Assembly (NCBI RefSeq): GCF_010093535.1
Contig: NW_022985191.1
Coordinates: 248,001 to 312,000, forward strand
Reading direction: 5' to 3'
Length of the DNA stretch: 64,000 nucleotides
Origin: Lindgomyces ingoldianus
Lineage: Eukaryota; Ascomycota; Dothideomycetes; Pleosporales; Lindgomycetaceae
The notes under the pieces: generated by a model
Told to the model about the DNA's origin: nothing
The model's input: only the letters and a program-made list of their open reading frames with translations
Databases searched by the model: none
In this document: positions 24,847 to 36,995 of the stretch, piece by piece
Layout of the letters: each line of letters starts with the position of its first letter
Position numbering within the stretch: position 1 is the stretch's first letter
Program-made: the position numbers and the translations under genes

Positions 24847-27800
24847 CTCTAACTTGTATTTAAGCCTTAATCCCTCTTACTACTCTTAACATAGCTGCAG
24901 CTATAGTAGTAGGAGTCTGTAAAAAGGCTTATCCTAGGGCTAAGTTACCCTTTAGGACTAATTTAACACTAGATCTTTGCTAACCTATAGGCTAAGTCCC
25001 CTACTAACAACTAGAAGTACTAAGTTAATATTCCTATATATTTATAATAAAGAACTGTATTAGCTCTAATATAGGCTTTTATTAACTTAGAAGCAAATAG
25101 CATAGGTTACATTAATAAAGAACTAGCGCGTAAACTAAATCTTTAATTAACACTGCTTACCTAAACAATTTACTTAACTAGATTTAATAAAAAACAACTT
25201 AAAAAAAGTTCTATCTTTTATACTACAACTATTATAATTACCTACTAACACTACAAAGAGCAGATTAAGCTCTATGTAATAAACATAGAATGTTATAACT
25301 TAATCCTAGAACAACTATAGCTATATTAGCATAAAGTTGCCTTTAATTACTAAGAGTAAGTCTTAAACTTTAACTCTTTTTAATGCTAAAATGTATGCTT
25401 ACGCTTACACCTAAACAACACCTAAGTAGCACTTAATATAGAAGGTTTCTAAACCTACTTTTTAATAACCTAAAAAAGAACTACCTAAGTAAGGCTAACA
25501 AGCTAGGCCTTTTACTAAAATAGGCTACATAAAATAATTTAACAACTACTTAAACCTAAAGAAAAAAAAGCCTTTAAGGAATCTTTACCTACTTAATTTA
25601 AACATAAACTAGGACTTAAACAGCAGATAGACATCTGCTATATAGGACCTGCCCTATTTATAACCTTAGCTTAATAACTAGATTATAAAATCTACGCAGT
25701 TATAATTTCTAATATAGACTAAGCTCTAGCTTTCTAAAAACGCACTAACCTAAGAACAATAGTCTCTTAAGACTACTATAACCTGTTGCATATTTTTTTC
25801 TAAGATAAGTCTAATAAGCTTTTAATATAACATCTATATAATTACTAAATAACTCTTAAGCCTAGTAAACAACCTAGTTATAGGCTACTATATAAGATGT
25901 TGCTAAACAAATTAAAAGTGCTCTAAAAATACCTTAATAAGAACCTAAAAAAGGTTTATTTAAGCTAGCTTCTTACTAGTAGTGTTACCTATACTATTTA
26001 TAAAAAAACCTAAGAGTAAGCTTTAATTCTACATTAACTACTAAGGACTAAACACTATTACTATTAAAAACTAATACCTAATTTCTTTTTTATAAGAAAC
26101 CCTAAGCTAACTAAGTAAAGCAAAGTATTTTATAAAGTTAAATATTATTACTGCCTTTAATAAGCTAAGAATAGCAAAGGGTAATAAGTAGCTAATAGCG
26201 TTTTAGACCTAATACAGACTATTTAAGTACCTAGTAATGCCTTTTAGCTTAGCTAACACGCCTAGTACTTTTTAACATTTTATAAACAACTTACTCTAAC
26301 CCTACCTAGACGTGTTCTGCACTGTGTATATTAATAACATTCTAATCTATAGTAATAGCCTTTTAGAGCACAAACAGCATGTACGCCTAGTGCTAAAGGC
26401 TATAGAAGAAGCAGGTCTGTAACTTAATGTAGACAAATGTAAGTTCTACTAATTAAAGGTTACATATTTAGGATATGTAATCTCTATAAATAGCATTTAA
26501 ATAGACCCTATTAAGGTTTAGACTATGCTAGATTAGCAATACTTAAAGAACATAAAAGACATTTAAGCCTTTATAGAATTTACTAACTTTTACTAATAAT
26601 TTATTAACAACTTTTTGCAGTAAGTAAGCTCTATAATTACACTTACTAAAAAAAAGATTTAATTTAACTTTAACTTAAATTACTAATAGTCTTTTAACTA
26701 GCTAAAGAAAGCCTTTACTAAAGCTTTAATACTTTACTACTTTAACTTTAAACTACTAATACTTATAGAAGCTAATGCCTTAGACTACGTAGTAGCAGGA
26801 GTTCTTTCCTAGACTAAGCTAGACAGGACTATTAGGCCTATTACATATTTCTTAAAAAAAATAAGTCCTGTAGAAGGTAATTATAAGATCTATAACAAAG
26901 AATTACTTGCTATAGTACACTGCTTTAAACAATAGCAACCTAAACTAGAAGGTGCAGCGCATCTAATACAGGTTCTATCTAACTATAAGAACTTGCAGTA
27001 CTTTGTAACTATAAAACAACTTAGCTACTAATAAGCCTATTAGTTTAAATACTTATCTTGTTTTAATTTTAAGATTACTTATTATTCTAGTTAAAATAGA
27101 GGGAAACTAGATGCCCTTACAAGGCAATTCTAAGACATTCCTGCTTAGAAAGAAGTGTAAAAGGCTTAACACTAAACTCTACTTTAACCTAAGCTATTTT
27201 TAGACCTTAACCTAAATAAAACAGATTAGATAATTAATTAAATTATTACTAATAAGTATTTAAATAATAAATTTATTAAAAAAACTTTAGACCTGCTTTA
27301 AAACAGCACTAGTTAGTTAAAAAAGGTAACACTAGCTAACTACAAAAACTAAAATAGTAAGCTATATTACTATAACTAACTTATAATCCTTAATTCTAAC
27401 AAACTAAGAATTAAACTACTTTAAATTATACACAACTTGCCTGTTAGAGGACACCTAGGCAGAGGAAAGACTCTTAACCTACTACAGAGAGAGTACTACT
27501 AGCCCCGCATGTTCTATACTGTACGCTAATACGTATTATGTTACTATACTTACTGTAAAGTAAAGGCTTTTTAAGAAAGGTATAATAGCTTACTTAAACT
27601 GCTTCTAATCTCTAAATAAGCTTAAAAAAATATATTAATTAATTTTATTATAAACCTACCCCTATTTAAAGGGTACATAAATATTATAGTAGTTGTTAAT
27701 TACTTAACTAAGTATTAACACTTAATACTATGTTCCTCTATAACTGCCCCTAATATAGCCTAGTTATTCTACTAATATGTATAGGTTTACTATAGCCTGC

Positions 27801-28144
27801 CTAACATAATTATATTAGATAGAGGTATGCAGTTTGTCTTAGCCTTCTAGAACAAACTCTGTAAACAGCTCTAAATTGTCCCCTATCTATCTACAGCTTT
27901 TTACCTAGAGACTAACAGCTAGACTAAGAATGTAAACGCTGTAATAAAATAAGTTTTATAAGCATACATAAACTACTAGTAGAATAACTAGGTAAAATAG
28001 TTAGCTACAGCATAGTTTAAAGCTAATAACATAACATCTAAATTAACATAAGTATCTCTATTCTTAGTAAACTATAAATACTACCCCTAAATAAAATTTA
28101 AACTACTTTTAAATACCCCCTAACTAACTTATTAATCTGTATAA
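24847..28144 (+). pseudogene. A0 pol pseudogene, main part
   Basis: Resumes A0 after A1. The RT site YINN is at 26327-26338, an RNase H region at about 26880-27130, the integrase zinc region at about 27410-27560, and the core with DRGxQFVLAF near 27815-27850. It is interrupted by B1 at 28145 and continues at 36996. Overall it is slightly less mutated than A1 or A3 pol. Confidence 0.88.
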
Positions 28145-28746
28145 TGTTACAATCCTTGCTTCAGGAAGCACTCAGGTCTGTTGGTATTCCTAGGGGGGAA
28201 GTAGGACGGGTGGTAGGGGCTAATCCGGTAGGGTGTACAGTCCTACGTACAGGCTATTAGGCTAATGGAGGAGGATAGGGAGACTAGATTGTGGTTTGCC
28301 CTTAATGCAGCAGTAGGGGGGCTAGGTTAAACAGTCCTTTTAGACAGAGTTAGAGGTATATATAGTGCAAGATATATAAATAGTATTACAGCTCTTTAGA
28401 AAGCTAAATGCTACTTAGTCTATGTAAAGAATAAACTAAATATTAAACACACCTTCTAAAGGTTGTTTAAGAAGGGAACTATATACATGTGCTAGAGATG
28501 CTAAGGGGAGCTAATAGGAGTTTATAGAAGTCTACTAAGAAAGCTCCTGTAGGCTCCCTTAAGCTCCCTTAAGCTCCCTAAACTTGCAGCCTGTTCCCCT
28601 ATTAGACAACGCATTCTTCTGTGATTGCTGGGAGCTGCGCTGCCCCTGTGTCCTCTAACTGGTCTGTAAGCGAGCCCTGTCCCAACCCAGCTAGATTGGT
28701 GAGCACTGCTGGTGGAGTTACGCTAGTCTAACTATAGACTGTAACA
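28145..28746 (-). repeat. B1 left LTR (3' LTR of the element)
   Basis: 602 bp. It starts unmutated (CTTGCTTCAGGAAGCACTCAGG), has a mutated middle, and a GC-rich end with few changes. Tandem CTCCCTTAAG units occur near 28553-28578. Pair of 36389-36990. Confidence 0.95.
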
Positions 28747-28751
28747 CGCTG

Positions 28752-28763
28752 CCCCCTCTCCCT
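28752..28763 (-). other. B1 polypurine tract (minus strand)
   Basis: The pyrimidine run CCCCCTCTCCCT, five bases inside the left LTR, reads as AGGGAGAGGGGG on the minus strand. Confidence 0.75.
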
Positions 28764-28959
28764 AGCGGCGTCCTTGCTGCTCTGCTTATACATCTGTGTT
28801 AGTAAGGGTTTGTTTATAAGGTGTGCGCCTGCCTGCTAGAAGGCATCTCTAACATTTACTTTTTTTATACTAAATAGCTTATTAGTCCTGTTTATTTTAT
28901 TATCTTTATGTTGCTTATTATTTTAATCCTTTTTACTAGACAAAGATAAGGCCCTATAG

Positions 28960-29545
28960 CGCTTGCTAATTTTTAGGGTTGTCTTATGTATTAACTCTGT
29001 CCTTAGATAACTGCGTTAAATGTGTAAAAAAGCATAGTAAATGCAACACCTTTGTTTCTAATGCTGCATAGGATTAGTTAGAGAAAGAATAAAAAACACT
29101 TCTCTAAGAAGCTTCTATTGTAAAGGCTTATAAGCGCGCCTTATTAAAGAAGCAGCTAGCTTATAAGCGCCTATTACTAGAGAAATAGTAGGCGCGGGAT
29201 TAAGAACAGCTTTAATTGCAGGAGGAGATGCTAGGGGTAATAGATAAGAAGTGTTTTAGACAGGATTATATCTAAAAATTATTAGATCTGCTAGAGGCTT
29301 GTTACGTAAAGTACTTAAAGGAAGACTTATTCTTCTTAGACAAGATAAAAGCTCTTAAAGCAGAGGTAAAGAGTTGTTTTTTTTCTTAACTGTTGTCTAC
29401 TAGAACTTGTCTCTAAAGGCTGCTGCTATCTAGTAATAACATAGCTGTTTCTTTTAATATAGGTGCTTTATTGCCTAGCTAGTTTCTTTTAGGCAAGCCT
29501 AAAGGTACCTTTGTACTAATAACTGCGCGTTCCTTAGGTTCTTAG
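28960..29545 (+). pseudogene. Antisense accessory frame of B1: CX2CX6C plus coiled-coil-like region
   Basis: Degraded plus-strand frame opposite to gag-pol, in the ~0.8 kb between integrase and the 3' LTR. At 29012-29044 it reads CVKCVKKHSKC, an intact CX2CX6C, followed at once by NTFVSNAA. About 29080-29370 is a Lys/Glu/Leu-rich, helix-like stretch (for example KRALLKKQLAYKRLLLEK, then YVKYLKEDLFFLDK). The frame continues to about 29545 through SSNNIAVSFNIGALLP. All in-frame stops are TAA/TAG, consistent with RIP of Gln or Trp codons. B2 has a clear homologue and B0 a more distant one. CX2CX6C is half of a Zn2Cys6 cluster pattern; a DNA-binding or regulatory role is only a guess. No start codon could be chosen safely. 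Confidence 0.6.
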
Positions 29546-29559
29546 CTAGTTTCTATGTG

Positions 29560-32500
29560 TTTTTACTAGTAGGCTATTTTTTCTATTTTACTAAGAATTT
29601 CTTTTAATTTTATTAATTACTAATAATGCGCTTAACTTTATACTTTATTTCTTTATCTTTTTATTTTTAAGTAGATAGGGGAATCTCTTTAAGTGCCTTT
29701 TCTAATTTAGAGATATAGAACTACAGGTGTATTTTTATATGCAAGGGAAGCTTAAGCTTGCAGTTGTTTTATTAGGTTTAAAAAACTTTATATAGTTTTA
29801 TTTATTTTTCTGCTAACTTTCTAGAGGGTCTAGGTATCTTAAGGTTCTTTATGTTAAGATACATATAGTCTCCTAGGTAGACTTTTAGTTCTAGTTGTTA
29901 TAATTTGTTTACATATTTCTCTATTATTTTCTTACTAGACCTAGCTTCTACAGCTAACTTTTTATGTATTTAATGTAGGTCTGTTAGTTGTTCTATTAAC
30001 TTTTATAGGTCTATAGGCTAGTTTCTGTGCAATGCAAAGTAGGGGTTGTATCTAAAGTTAGCCTTATATAGTGTTTCTTTTGTTGTGGCTAATTCTACAC
30101 TGTTAATAGCTAACTGCGCTATTAGAAGCTATTCTACCTAATTATCCTAAGTGTAGGAAATGTACTTCCTTAAATATCTCTCTACTTCTGCATTTACTCT
30201 TTTAGTCTAACTATCTGTCTGCAGGTAGTAGGCTATTAATAACTTATGTACTATACTAAAGTGTTGCATTGCTGCTTTTTAGAAACTGCTAGTAAATAGC
30301 TTATCTTAGTTAAAGATAATAATCTTAAGGCATTTATATATAAATATTACATTTTATTTTAGTTTATAAATAAATTTCTTAGCAGTTATTATTTTTTTTA
30401 AGGGCTAAGTATGTAGATACTTAGTAGTTTTGTCTAAGGCCACAGTAATTATGTTGCACATCCTGTCTATCCCTAGTTCTTTAGACAGGGGTAATCCTAT
30501 AATAAAGTCTATTATAATTATTATCTATAGTAGTCCTAGTGCTTTAATTAGTTAGAGGTATTTGTAGGCTTTATGCCTTTACAGGTTGTTCTTGTTGCAG
30601 GTATTACACTCTCTAAGCACTTCTGTGCATAACTGCTTTACCTTTAGTATTTATTATAGTATAGTGGCCCTTAGCTTCTTCTAAAGGGTGCCTATTTCTA
30701 AATGTCTAAATATTAAGGATTTATAGTATTCTTAGATTAGGTTCTTCTATCCTTGCTTACTAGCTGTAAGCCTGTAGAATTCTTTTATAAGTTAAAGTCT
30801 ATTGTAGATCTATCTTTTATTAGTTTTCTTAAAAAGTGTAAACTTTTTAGTTATTTTCTTTTTTTTATTAAAGTAATCTAGTCTTTAGCTAAAGGCGTTA
30901 GCCTGCTAGTTCTGTGTTCCTAGGACGTGCTTAATAATGTAGTTAAATTAGGCAAGCTTTATTGCTTATCTTATGTGCATTAGTAATAGTTTCTTTACTG
31001 TTAAGAACATAACTAAATTTACATAGTTAGTTATAACATTAAATAGTTTTGCTATTTTATGTAGCTTAGTGGCCTAAACTCTTACAGCATTTAATATTAC
31101 TTTTAGCTCTTTGTTAGGTATGCTGTAGCCTGCTTTAGGTCCTAAGAACTTAGCAGAATAGTACGTAACTAGGTGCTATTTTCTGTCTTCCTGTTTCTAG
31201 TAGAGCGCAGCCCTGCTAGCTCTAAGGGATGCGTCTGTATGGATTTTTGTGTCTAATTGTAGGTTGTACATCCTTAGTACTAGCTTAGCTGTTATAGCTT
31301 ATTTTAAGGTTATAAATGCTTTATTTATTTCTAAGGTCTAGACAAATTTTACTATAGCCTAATCCTTAGTTATAGCGTTTGTTAATAGTATAGTAATCTT
31401 TAAGTAGTCTCTAATTATTTGTCTAATATATCTTAATAGTCTTAGGAATTCTTTTACTTCCTTAACTATTATAGGCTTTAGCTATTTAAGTACTTTTTAT
31501 ACTTTAGCTAGATTAATTTTTATTTCTTCTTTATTAATTATAAATCCTAGATACTCTGTCTTAGTAACATAAAATTTGCATTTAGAGAGCTGTAAATAAA
31601 GTTTATACTTCTTAAGCTATTCTAAAACTTTTTGTACCTTTTACATGTAGTCTTCTAGGGTATCCTTTAAATAGATAAGGACGTTATCTAGATATACTAA
31701 GGTAAAGACATTAAGGTATAAGTTAAGAGCTGTATTAATAATTCTTTAGAATGTTACTAGGGCATTTATTAAGCTAAACAGCATTACTAGTAGTTTGTAG
31801 AGTCTTTATAAGGTTCTAAATGCTGTAAGCTACTTATCTCCTTTCTATATTCTTATCTTATTAAATTTATCCTGTATGTTAAACTTTATAAAGTACTAGG
31901 TTCCTTTTAGCTAATTTATAATGTCTTATATAATTATTAGAGGGAACTAATCTTAGATTATATTATTATTTAAGGTTTTATAGTTTTAATAGACTTAGAT
32001 CTTTTCTCTTTTCTTTTTTGCAAAAACTACTACTAAAGCTATAAGGCTGTAGCTTTATTAGATATAGCCTTATGCTAACATCCTATTAACATACTCTTAT
32101 AAGGCTTCTTTTTGTACTCTAGTTAAAGGGTAAAGCTTATAGGTTTTTAGGTTGTAATCTTTTATTAAATTAATAGTGTAATTCTAAGGCTAGTGTAGTA
32201 GTAGCTCTCTAGGATTCTCTAGTGTCTTAAACATGTCCTTATAGTCCTTATATTTAAGCAGGATGCAGCCTTTTTCTTAGATTTAAATAACGCTAATTTA
32301 TTCTACATTCTTATCTTTTTTAATTATTTTGTAGGAGACTTCCTTAAGTTCTTCTTTTATTAATTATATTACTTAGGCTTTTAGCTTTTAGTAAAGGAAT
32401 TTCTAAGGTTTCCTTTTCTTTAGGTAGTAACTGCTACCTTATTTTACTTGTTTATAGACTAGGCATCTGTTATTATAGCATGCTAACTAGGTTATGCGTG

Positions 32501-33700
32501 CATAGTTGTTAGGAGTTTCTATAGTTATAGTTTTTTAATTAATTACAGGATTGTAAGTTCTAAGCTAGTTATAGCCTAAGATTACATTATATTTGCCTTT
32601 TAGCTTAAGTATGTTTATAGACCTCTAGTTTTTTATGTTAGGGGTTTTAAGGTTTTTCTTATAGGTTTCTAGGTTAATCTATCCTCTGCTGTACTTAATT
32701 AATAACGCGTTAGTAAGAGTTACCTTAAATAGGTTTTTTTTTACGCAGAATAGTATACTTTATTTGTCTACTTAATCTTTATTTATTGCAGTAAAGGTGC
32801 ATCTGCTGTCTATAAAGGCTAGTCTAGGCTTTCCTTTGTACATAAAGGTGGTTATTAGGCTGTGTCCTGCCTCTTATCCTACTGTAATTACTACTAATAT
32901 GTTATGTTTAACTTCTTTATTAGAAAGAGGATAAGAATTAATGTTTTATAAGTTATTATTAAATTTGTTTTTTTTTTTGTAGATTTAATGTTCTTTATTA
33001 TAGTAGTTAGCTGCTTTGCATTTATAATCTTTAACTAGGTAATGTAATGTTAAGTAGTCTTCTTTTCTTACTGCTTTTTACTAAAAGTAGTAAAACCTAT
33101 AGTTTTCTTATTTATTACACTTTATCTATGCCTTCTGTTTGTAAGGAGGGGCTGTCTAACAAGTGTAACAGTTTATAGTTTTGCAGGCTAAGGCTGTTCC
33201 TTGCTATAGGCAACTGTTGTAGTTCCTTTCTTATATAGGCTACTATCTTGCTTAATGTTTGTTGTTCTAGTGTTTAACACAGTATTGTTGTGTATACTAG
33301 TACTAGGGGTATAGACACTTGTTAGGTTTATATAATGTGTTAAAGGGACTTTCTTAGGTCTACTAAGAGTACTTCTTTGTTTGTACTAGCTGTATAGGGT
33401 GCTTCTTCTATTAGCAACTATTAGCGCTATAGGTGCTGCTTCTGCAAAGGACACATTGTCTGTAGTTTTGTTGTATTGCAAGAGCTTTTCTAGAGATTGC
33501 TAGGCTTAGGAGCAGCGTCTTAGGTTTTTTAGGCGCTAGTTATAGTACCTTAAACCTAGTAGGTTTGCCTAGCTATTCTAGCTTTTAATCTCTAATTTTA
33601 GTAAAAAATTACTATTACTTTTTTTTATTTATAATGTTATATTTAACTTTAGCTATTTTTTATATAATGTTAAATATTAAGTAGTTGTTGCTAATGTTTA
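29560..33700 (-). pseudogene. B1 pol pseudogene
   Basis: Minus-strand polyprotein remains. The RT active site reads YLDNVLIYLK around 31696-31668, with only the second Asp changed to Asn. The integrase zinc motif, ending ECNTCNK, is near 30615-30595. The integrase core has DFIIGLPLSKELG near 30505-30470 and, farther left, TDSxTKRVNAEVERYL near 30220-30180. This is the normal Ty3/gypsy order read right to left. Stops are TAA/TAG. Limits are approximate. Confidence 0.88.
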
Positions 33701-34866
33701 TTTAGTAAAGTAAGACTATATAATTGCTTAAGTAGTTATGTTATAGCCTGCACTTCTAGCACTTATATTCCTAAAACTGTTAAGAAAGCTCTCTTGCTAA
33801 AGTACTAAGGGTTTAGTTTTAGAGAGGGAACTGTTTTTCTCTTTTTTAAACATTTATAATGTATCTTTAGATCTAAGTCTCTTCTTTATATCTTTTAAAA
33901 ATTATAAGGTCCTGTAACACTATATTAAAGCTACTAAAGTTTTAAATAACTACTTTTTAATATAGTTTAGAACAGTTATTTAAAGAGTAGTTTCCTTTAT
34001 ATTGCTAGTAGAGTCTATTATTTAGTCTTTCCTATATTTTCTTATTTGTAAGGCTATATTTAGCAGTAATAGCTTTTATTATTGCAGTAGTATTTTTATT
34101 CTCCCCCTTCTAGGAGTCTAGGCAGTTTTAGCAGAAATGTTCTACTTTTTTACAGTTTAGGCAGGCCTTGTCCTCTAGCTACTTTTGTTGTTCCTTTGTT
34201 AAAGGCAGCCTATTGCGTCCTAGAACTTAGCTCTTCTTAGGGGGGGGGGCTTTATGTATGCTTTGCGTGACTAAGGTCTATTAGTTTTTTGTTATATTAT
34301 AGAAGCTTTTTTTTCTTTAGAATAAATTCTAGTTTTTAGGGGGTTCCTTTTTATTTCTTTTCTCTTTCACGCTCCCTGTAATAGTTGTTATAGGTTGTTG
34401 CTTATGTAATAAAGTTTTTAAAAGTAGTTAGTTTTTTACTATGCATAAATTTATCTTTTACTATCTTACTTAATTTGTTATAGAACATGCGGCAGAGAGC
34501 CTTTTAATCTGTCTATCCACAGATAGCTAGCTATTCTCTAAAACGTGCTGCATAGTTTTAGACTAGGCTAGTCTCTTATTTTATAGTATCTAATTTGTTA
34601 GCTGTAATCTTTTTTTTATTAAAGGTTTTATAAATAGCTGTTAGGGCTTCTTTAAAGTTTTTAATGTTACTAAATATTTTTTTTATTTTAGGGGTAAGTG
34701 CTTTGCTGTTTACCCTAAAGTTTATCTAATTATCTACGTAGGGTTAAAACTAAATTATAGGGGGGCCTTCTAGGTGTAGTCCTATCTAGGATATTATTTC
34801 TATGTTAGTCTAAAATGCTTCTTTGTTGTATTACATGTAGAGGTAGCATTTTGTAAAAAATAGTTA
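33700..34866 (-). pseudogene. B1 gag pseudogene
   Basis: Nucleocapsid and capsid remains. The zinc knuckle on the minus strand at about 34163-34120 reads CLNCKKVEHFCxNC with all four ligands present. The region to its right is of capsid length, without recognisable motifs. Foldback E4 splits it from the 5' leader (35969-36388). Confidence 0.7.
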
Positions 34867-34947
34867 ACGTACTTTATAGGCGAGTTGCTTACACACCTGA
34901 GTCGCTCACTTTTGCCAAGACCCTACTAAACCACCCTTCCTACACTA

Positions 34948-35323
34948 ATGCATTCCCCACAACACTACTTAGACGCGCTAAAAGAATGTTAGATACAGCT
35001 TACGCTTTAAGCTTTTAAATAAAACATAAAACTCTTAAAGAAATGTGCTATAGCTATATGTAAAGTCCTGTAAAAGATAATAAATAACTATAGCGCTAGA
35101 TAACTTTTACAAGCTAATTCTACAGCTAAATTATAAAGGCTAGGCAATAAAAAGGAGCAGGTGATTGTTAAGACTATACTTAAGCTATATGCACAAGGAA
35201 TTTCCCCTTAGATAGCATTTGTGGCTAATATAGCTAATTCTTTGCGCGCTAAGCGTAATCTAGGCTATGTTTGCATAAACTAGCCTAGTACGTTTGTAAA
35301 GCGTTATTTAGAGCTTAAAGTAA
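34948..35323 (+). pseudogene. Duplicated transposase N-terminus in the left arm of E4
   Basis: Inverted copy of the first ~125 codons found in the right arm, starting from the same ATG (34948-34950, reading MHSPQH). It contains the IANSLRAKRNLG segment and ends at LELKV where the arm ends. It cannot encode a catalytic core because the gene is not continued in this direction. Confidence 0.75.
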
Positions 35324-35329
35324 AGTTTT

Positions 35330-35885
35330 AAGCGCAAGTATAGTTAAGAGATATCTAGCTAATTATAAACCCTGTCTTGCTAAAGTTGTACGTGTTATCA
35401 TCCTAGATGCTATACTTAGCTTTAATATTCTCCACAAGGCTAAACCTGCCCTAAATTACCCTAGGACTCTCGCAGAGGGCTCTCTTATAGTTGTACTTAC
35501 GCTTAAACGTTACTTTAAGCTCTAAATAACGCTTTACAAACGTACTAGGCTAGTTTATGCAAACATAGCCTAGATTACGCTTAGCGCGCAAAGAATTAGC
35601 TATATTAGCTATAAATGCTATCTAAGGGGAAATTCCTTGCGCATATAGCTTAAGTATAGTCTTAACAATCACCTGCTCTTTTTTATTGCCTAGCCTCTGT
35701 GATTTAGCTGTAGAATTAGCTTGTAAAGGTTGTCTAGTGCTGTAGTTATTTGTTATCTTTTATAGGACTTTGCACATAGCTACAGCATATTTCTTTAAGA
35801 GTTTTATGTCTTATTTAAAAGCTTAGAGCATAAGCTGTATCTAATGTTCTTTTAGCGCGTCTAAGTGGTGTTGTGGGGAATGCAT
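35330..35885 (-). pseudogene. Fot1/pogo-like transposase N-terminal fragment in E4
   Basis: Minus-strand frame starting at an ATG 81 bp inside the right end and running about 185 codons with only TAA/TAG interruptions. It contains, in order: an N-terminal helical region; EQVIVKTILKLYAQGI and IAFIANIANSLRAKRN, the CENP-B-type helix-turn-helix region of Fot1-like transposases; STFVKRYLELK; then KYNYKRALCESPR. In the spacer it reaches AKYSI and YNFSKTGFII, where the family has NFDETGF with the first catalytic Asp. Here that Asp codon is AGC (Ser), which RIP of an Asp codon cannot produce. The rest of the transposase is absent. Confidence 0.8.
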
Positions 35886-36388
35886 TAGTGTAGGAAGGGT
35901 GGTTTAGTAGGGTCTTGGCAAAAGTAAGCGACTTAGGTGTGTGAGCAACTTGCCTATGAAGTACGTTAGAGGTCTTTTAGTAATTTTTTAAAAGGCTTTA
36001 AAGGGGCTAGTTTTAAAGCTTTTTTAGCTATAATGCTTATTTTTTTAAATAAAATGTTTTAGATTTTTGCTAACTTTACTTATAGTTTATGTATTTAATA
36101 GGCTTAATTAGTTATTTTTTAGAGGCTTAAGTTTTTAAAAAAGTTTTGTAATTTTATTACTTCTTAGTAGAGGTTAGTAATTTTTTTTTTAAGTTTTAGT
36201 AGTTTACTAACCTTATTACTAATCTACTAGAGTTTCTTAATGTTGTTCTAAATTAAGTTAATCTACTCTGCTAAGACAGCTTTGCTTTAGGTAGAAACTT
36301 CTGTAGATCCTAATAGTATAGCGTAGGCTATGTTAGAATCTAAGTTATGTTGTAAGGTTACTATACTTTTTAAAGGGGTAGTGTTTAA

Positions 36389-36990
36389 TGTTATAATTTT
36401 TGCTTTAGAAAGCACTTAGGTCTATTAGTATTCCTAGGGGGGAAGTAGGACAGGTAGTAGGGGCTAATCTAGTAGGGTGTACAGTCCTACGTACAGGCTA
36501 TTAGGCTAATAGAGGAGGATAGGGAGACTAGATTATAGTTTGCCCTTAATGCAGCAGTAGGGGGGCTAGGTTAAACAGTCCTTTTAGATAAGGTTAGAGG
36601 TATATATAGTGTAAGATATATAAATAGTATTATAGCTCTTTAGAAAGCTAAATGCTACTTAGTCTATGTAAAGAATAAACTAAATGTTAAACACACCTTC
36701 TAAAGGTTGTTTAAGAAGGGAACTATATACATGTGCTAGAGATGCTAAGGGGAGCTAACAGGAGTTTATGGGAGTCTGCTAAGGAGGCTTCTGTGGGCTC
36801 CCTTAAGCTCCCTTAAGCTCCCTGAACTCGCGGCCTGTTCCCCTATTAGACAACGCATTCTTCCGTGATTGCTGGGAGCTGCGCTGCCCCCGTGTCCTCC
36901 GACTGGTCTGTAAGCGAGCCCTGTCCCAACCCAGCTAGATTGGTGAGCACTGCTGGTGGAGTTACGCTAGTCCAACCATAGACTGTAACA
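36389..36990 (-). repeat. B1 right LTR (5' LTR of the element)
   Basis: 602 bp. The left half is mutated (TGTTATAATTTTTGC); the last ~220 bp is essentially unmutated and GC-rich. Confidence 0.95.
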
Positions 36991-36995
36991 TATAA

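Larger units (their letters stand above)
34867..35966 (-). mobile_element. Foldback Fot1/pogo-derived element E4 (best-preserved copy)
   Basis: 1100 bp between TA dinucleotides (34865-34866 and 35967-35968). The uninterrupted B2 sequence near 48185 shows the empty site. It consists of two inverted 457-bp arms (34867-35323 and 35510-35966) around a 186-bp spacer. Each end has an 11-bp terminus, then two 17-bp tandem repeats (right end 35924-35957), then the start of a transposase gene. It keeps many GCGC and CpG sites lost in the other copies, so it is the least mutated. TA duplication and transposase type point to the Tc1/mariner superfamily, Fot1/pogo group. Confidence 0.93.
28145..36990 (-). 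mobile_element. Ty3/gypsy retrotransposon B1, minus strand, nested in A0
   Basis: 8846 bp including the 1.1-kb foldback E4. The 602-bp LTRs start TGTTACAATCC and end GACTGTAACA; the target duplication TATAA is at 28140-28144 and 36991-36995. RT, integrase and the Gag zinc knuckle all read on the minus strand, with the polypurine tract next to the left LTR. Its LTR shares its beginning and the ATTAGACAACGCAT block with B2, so B1 and B2 are sister families. An accessory frame lies antisense near the left end. Confidence 0.95.
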
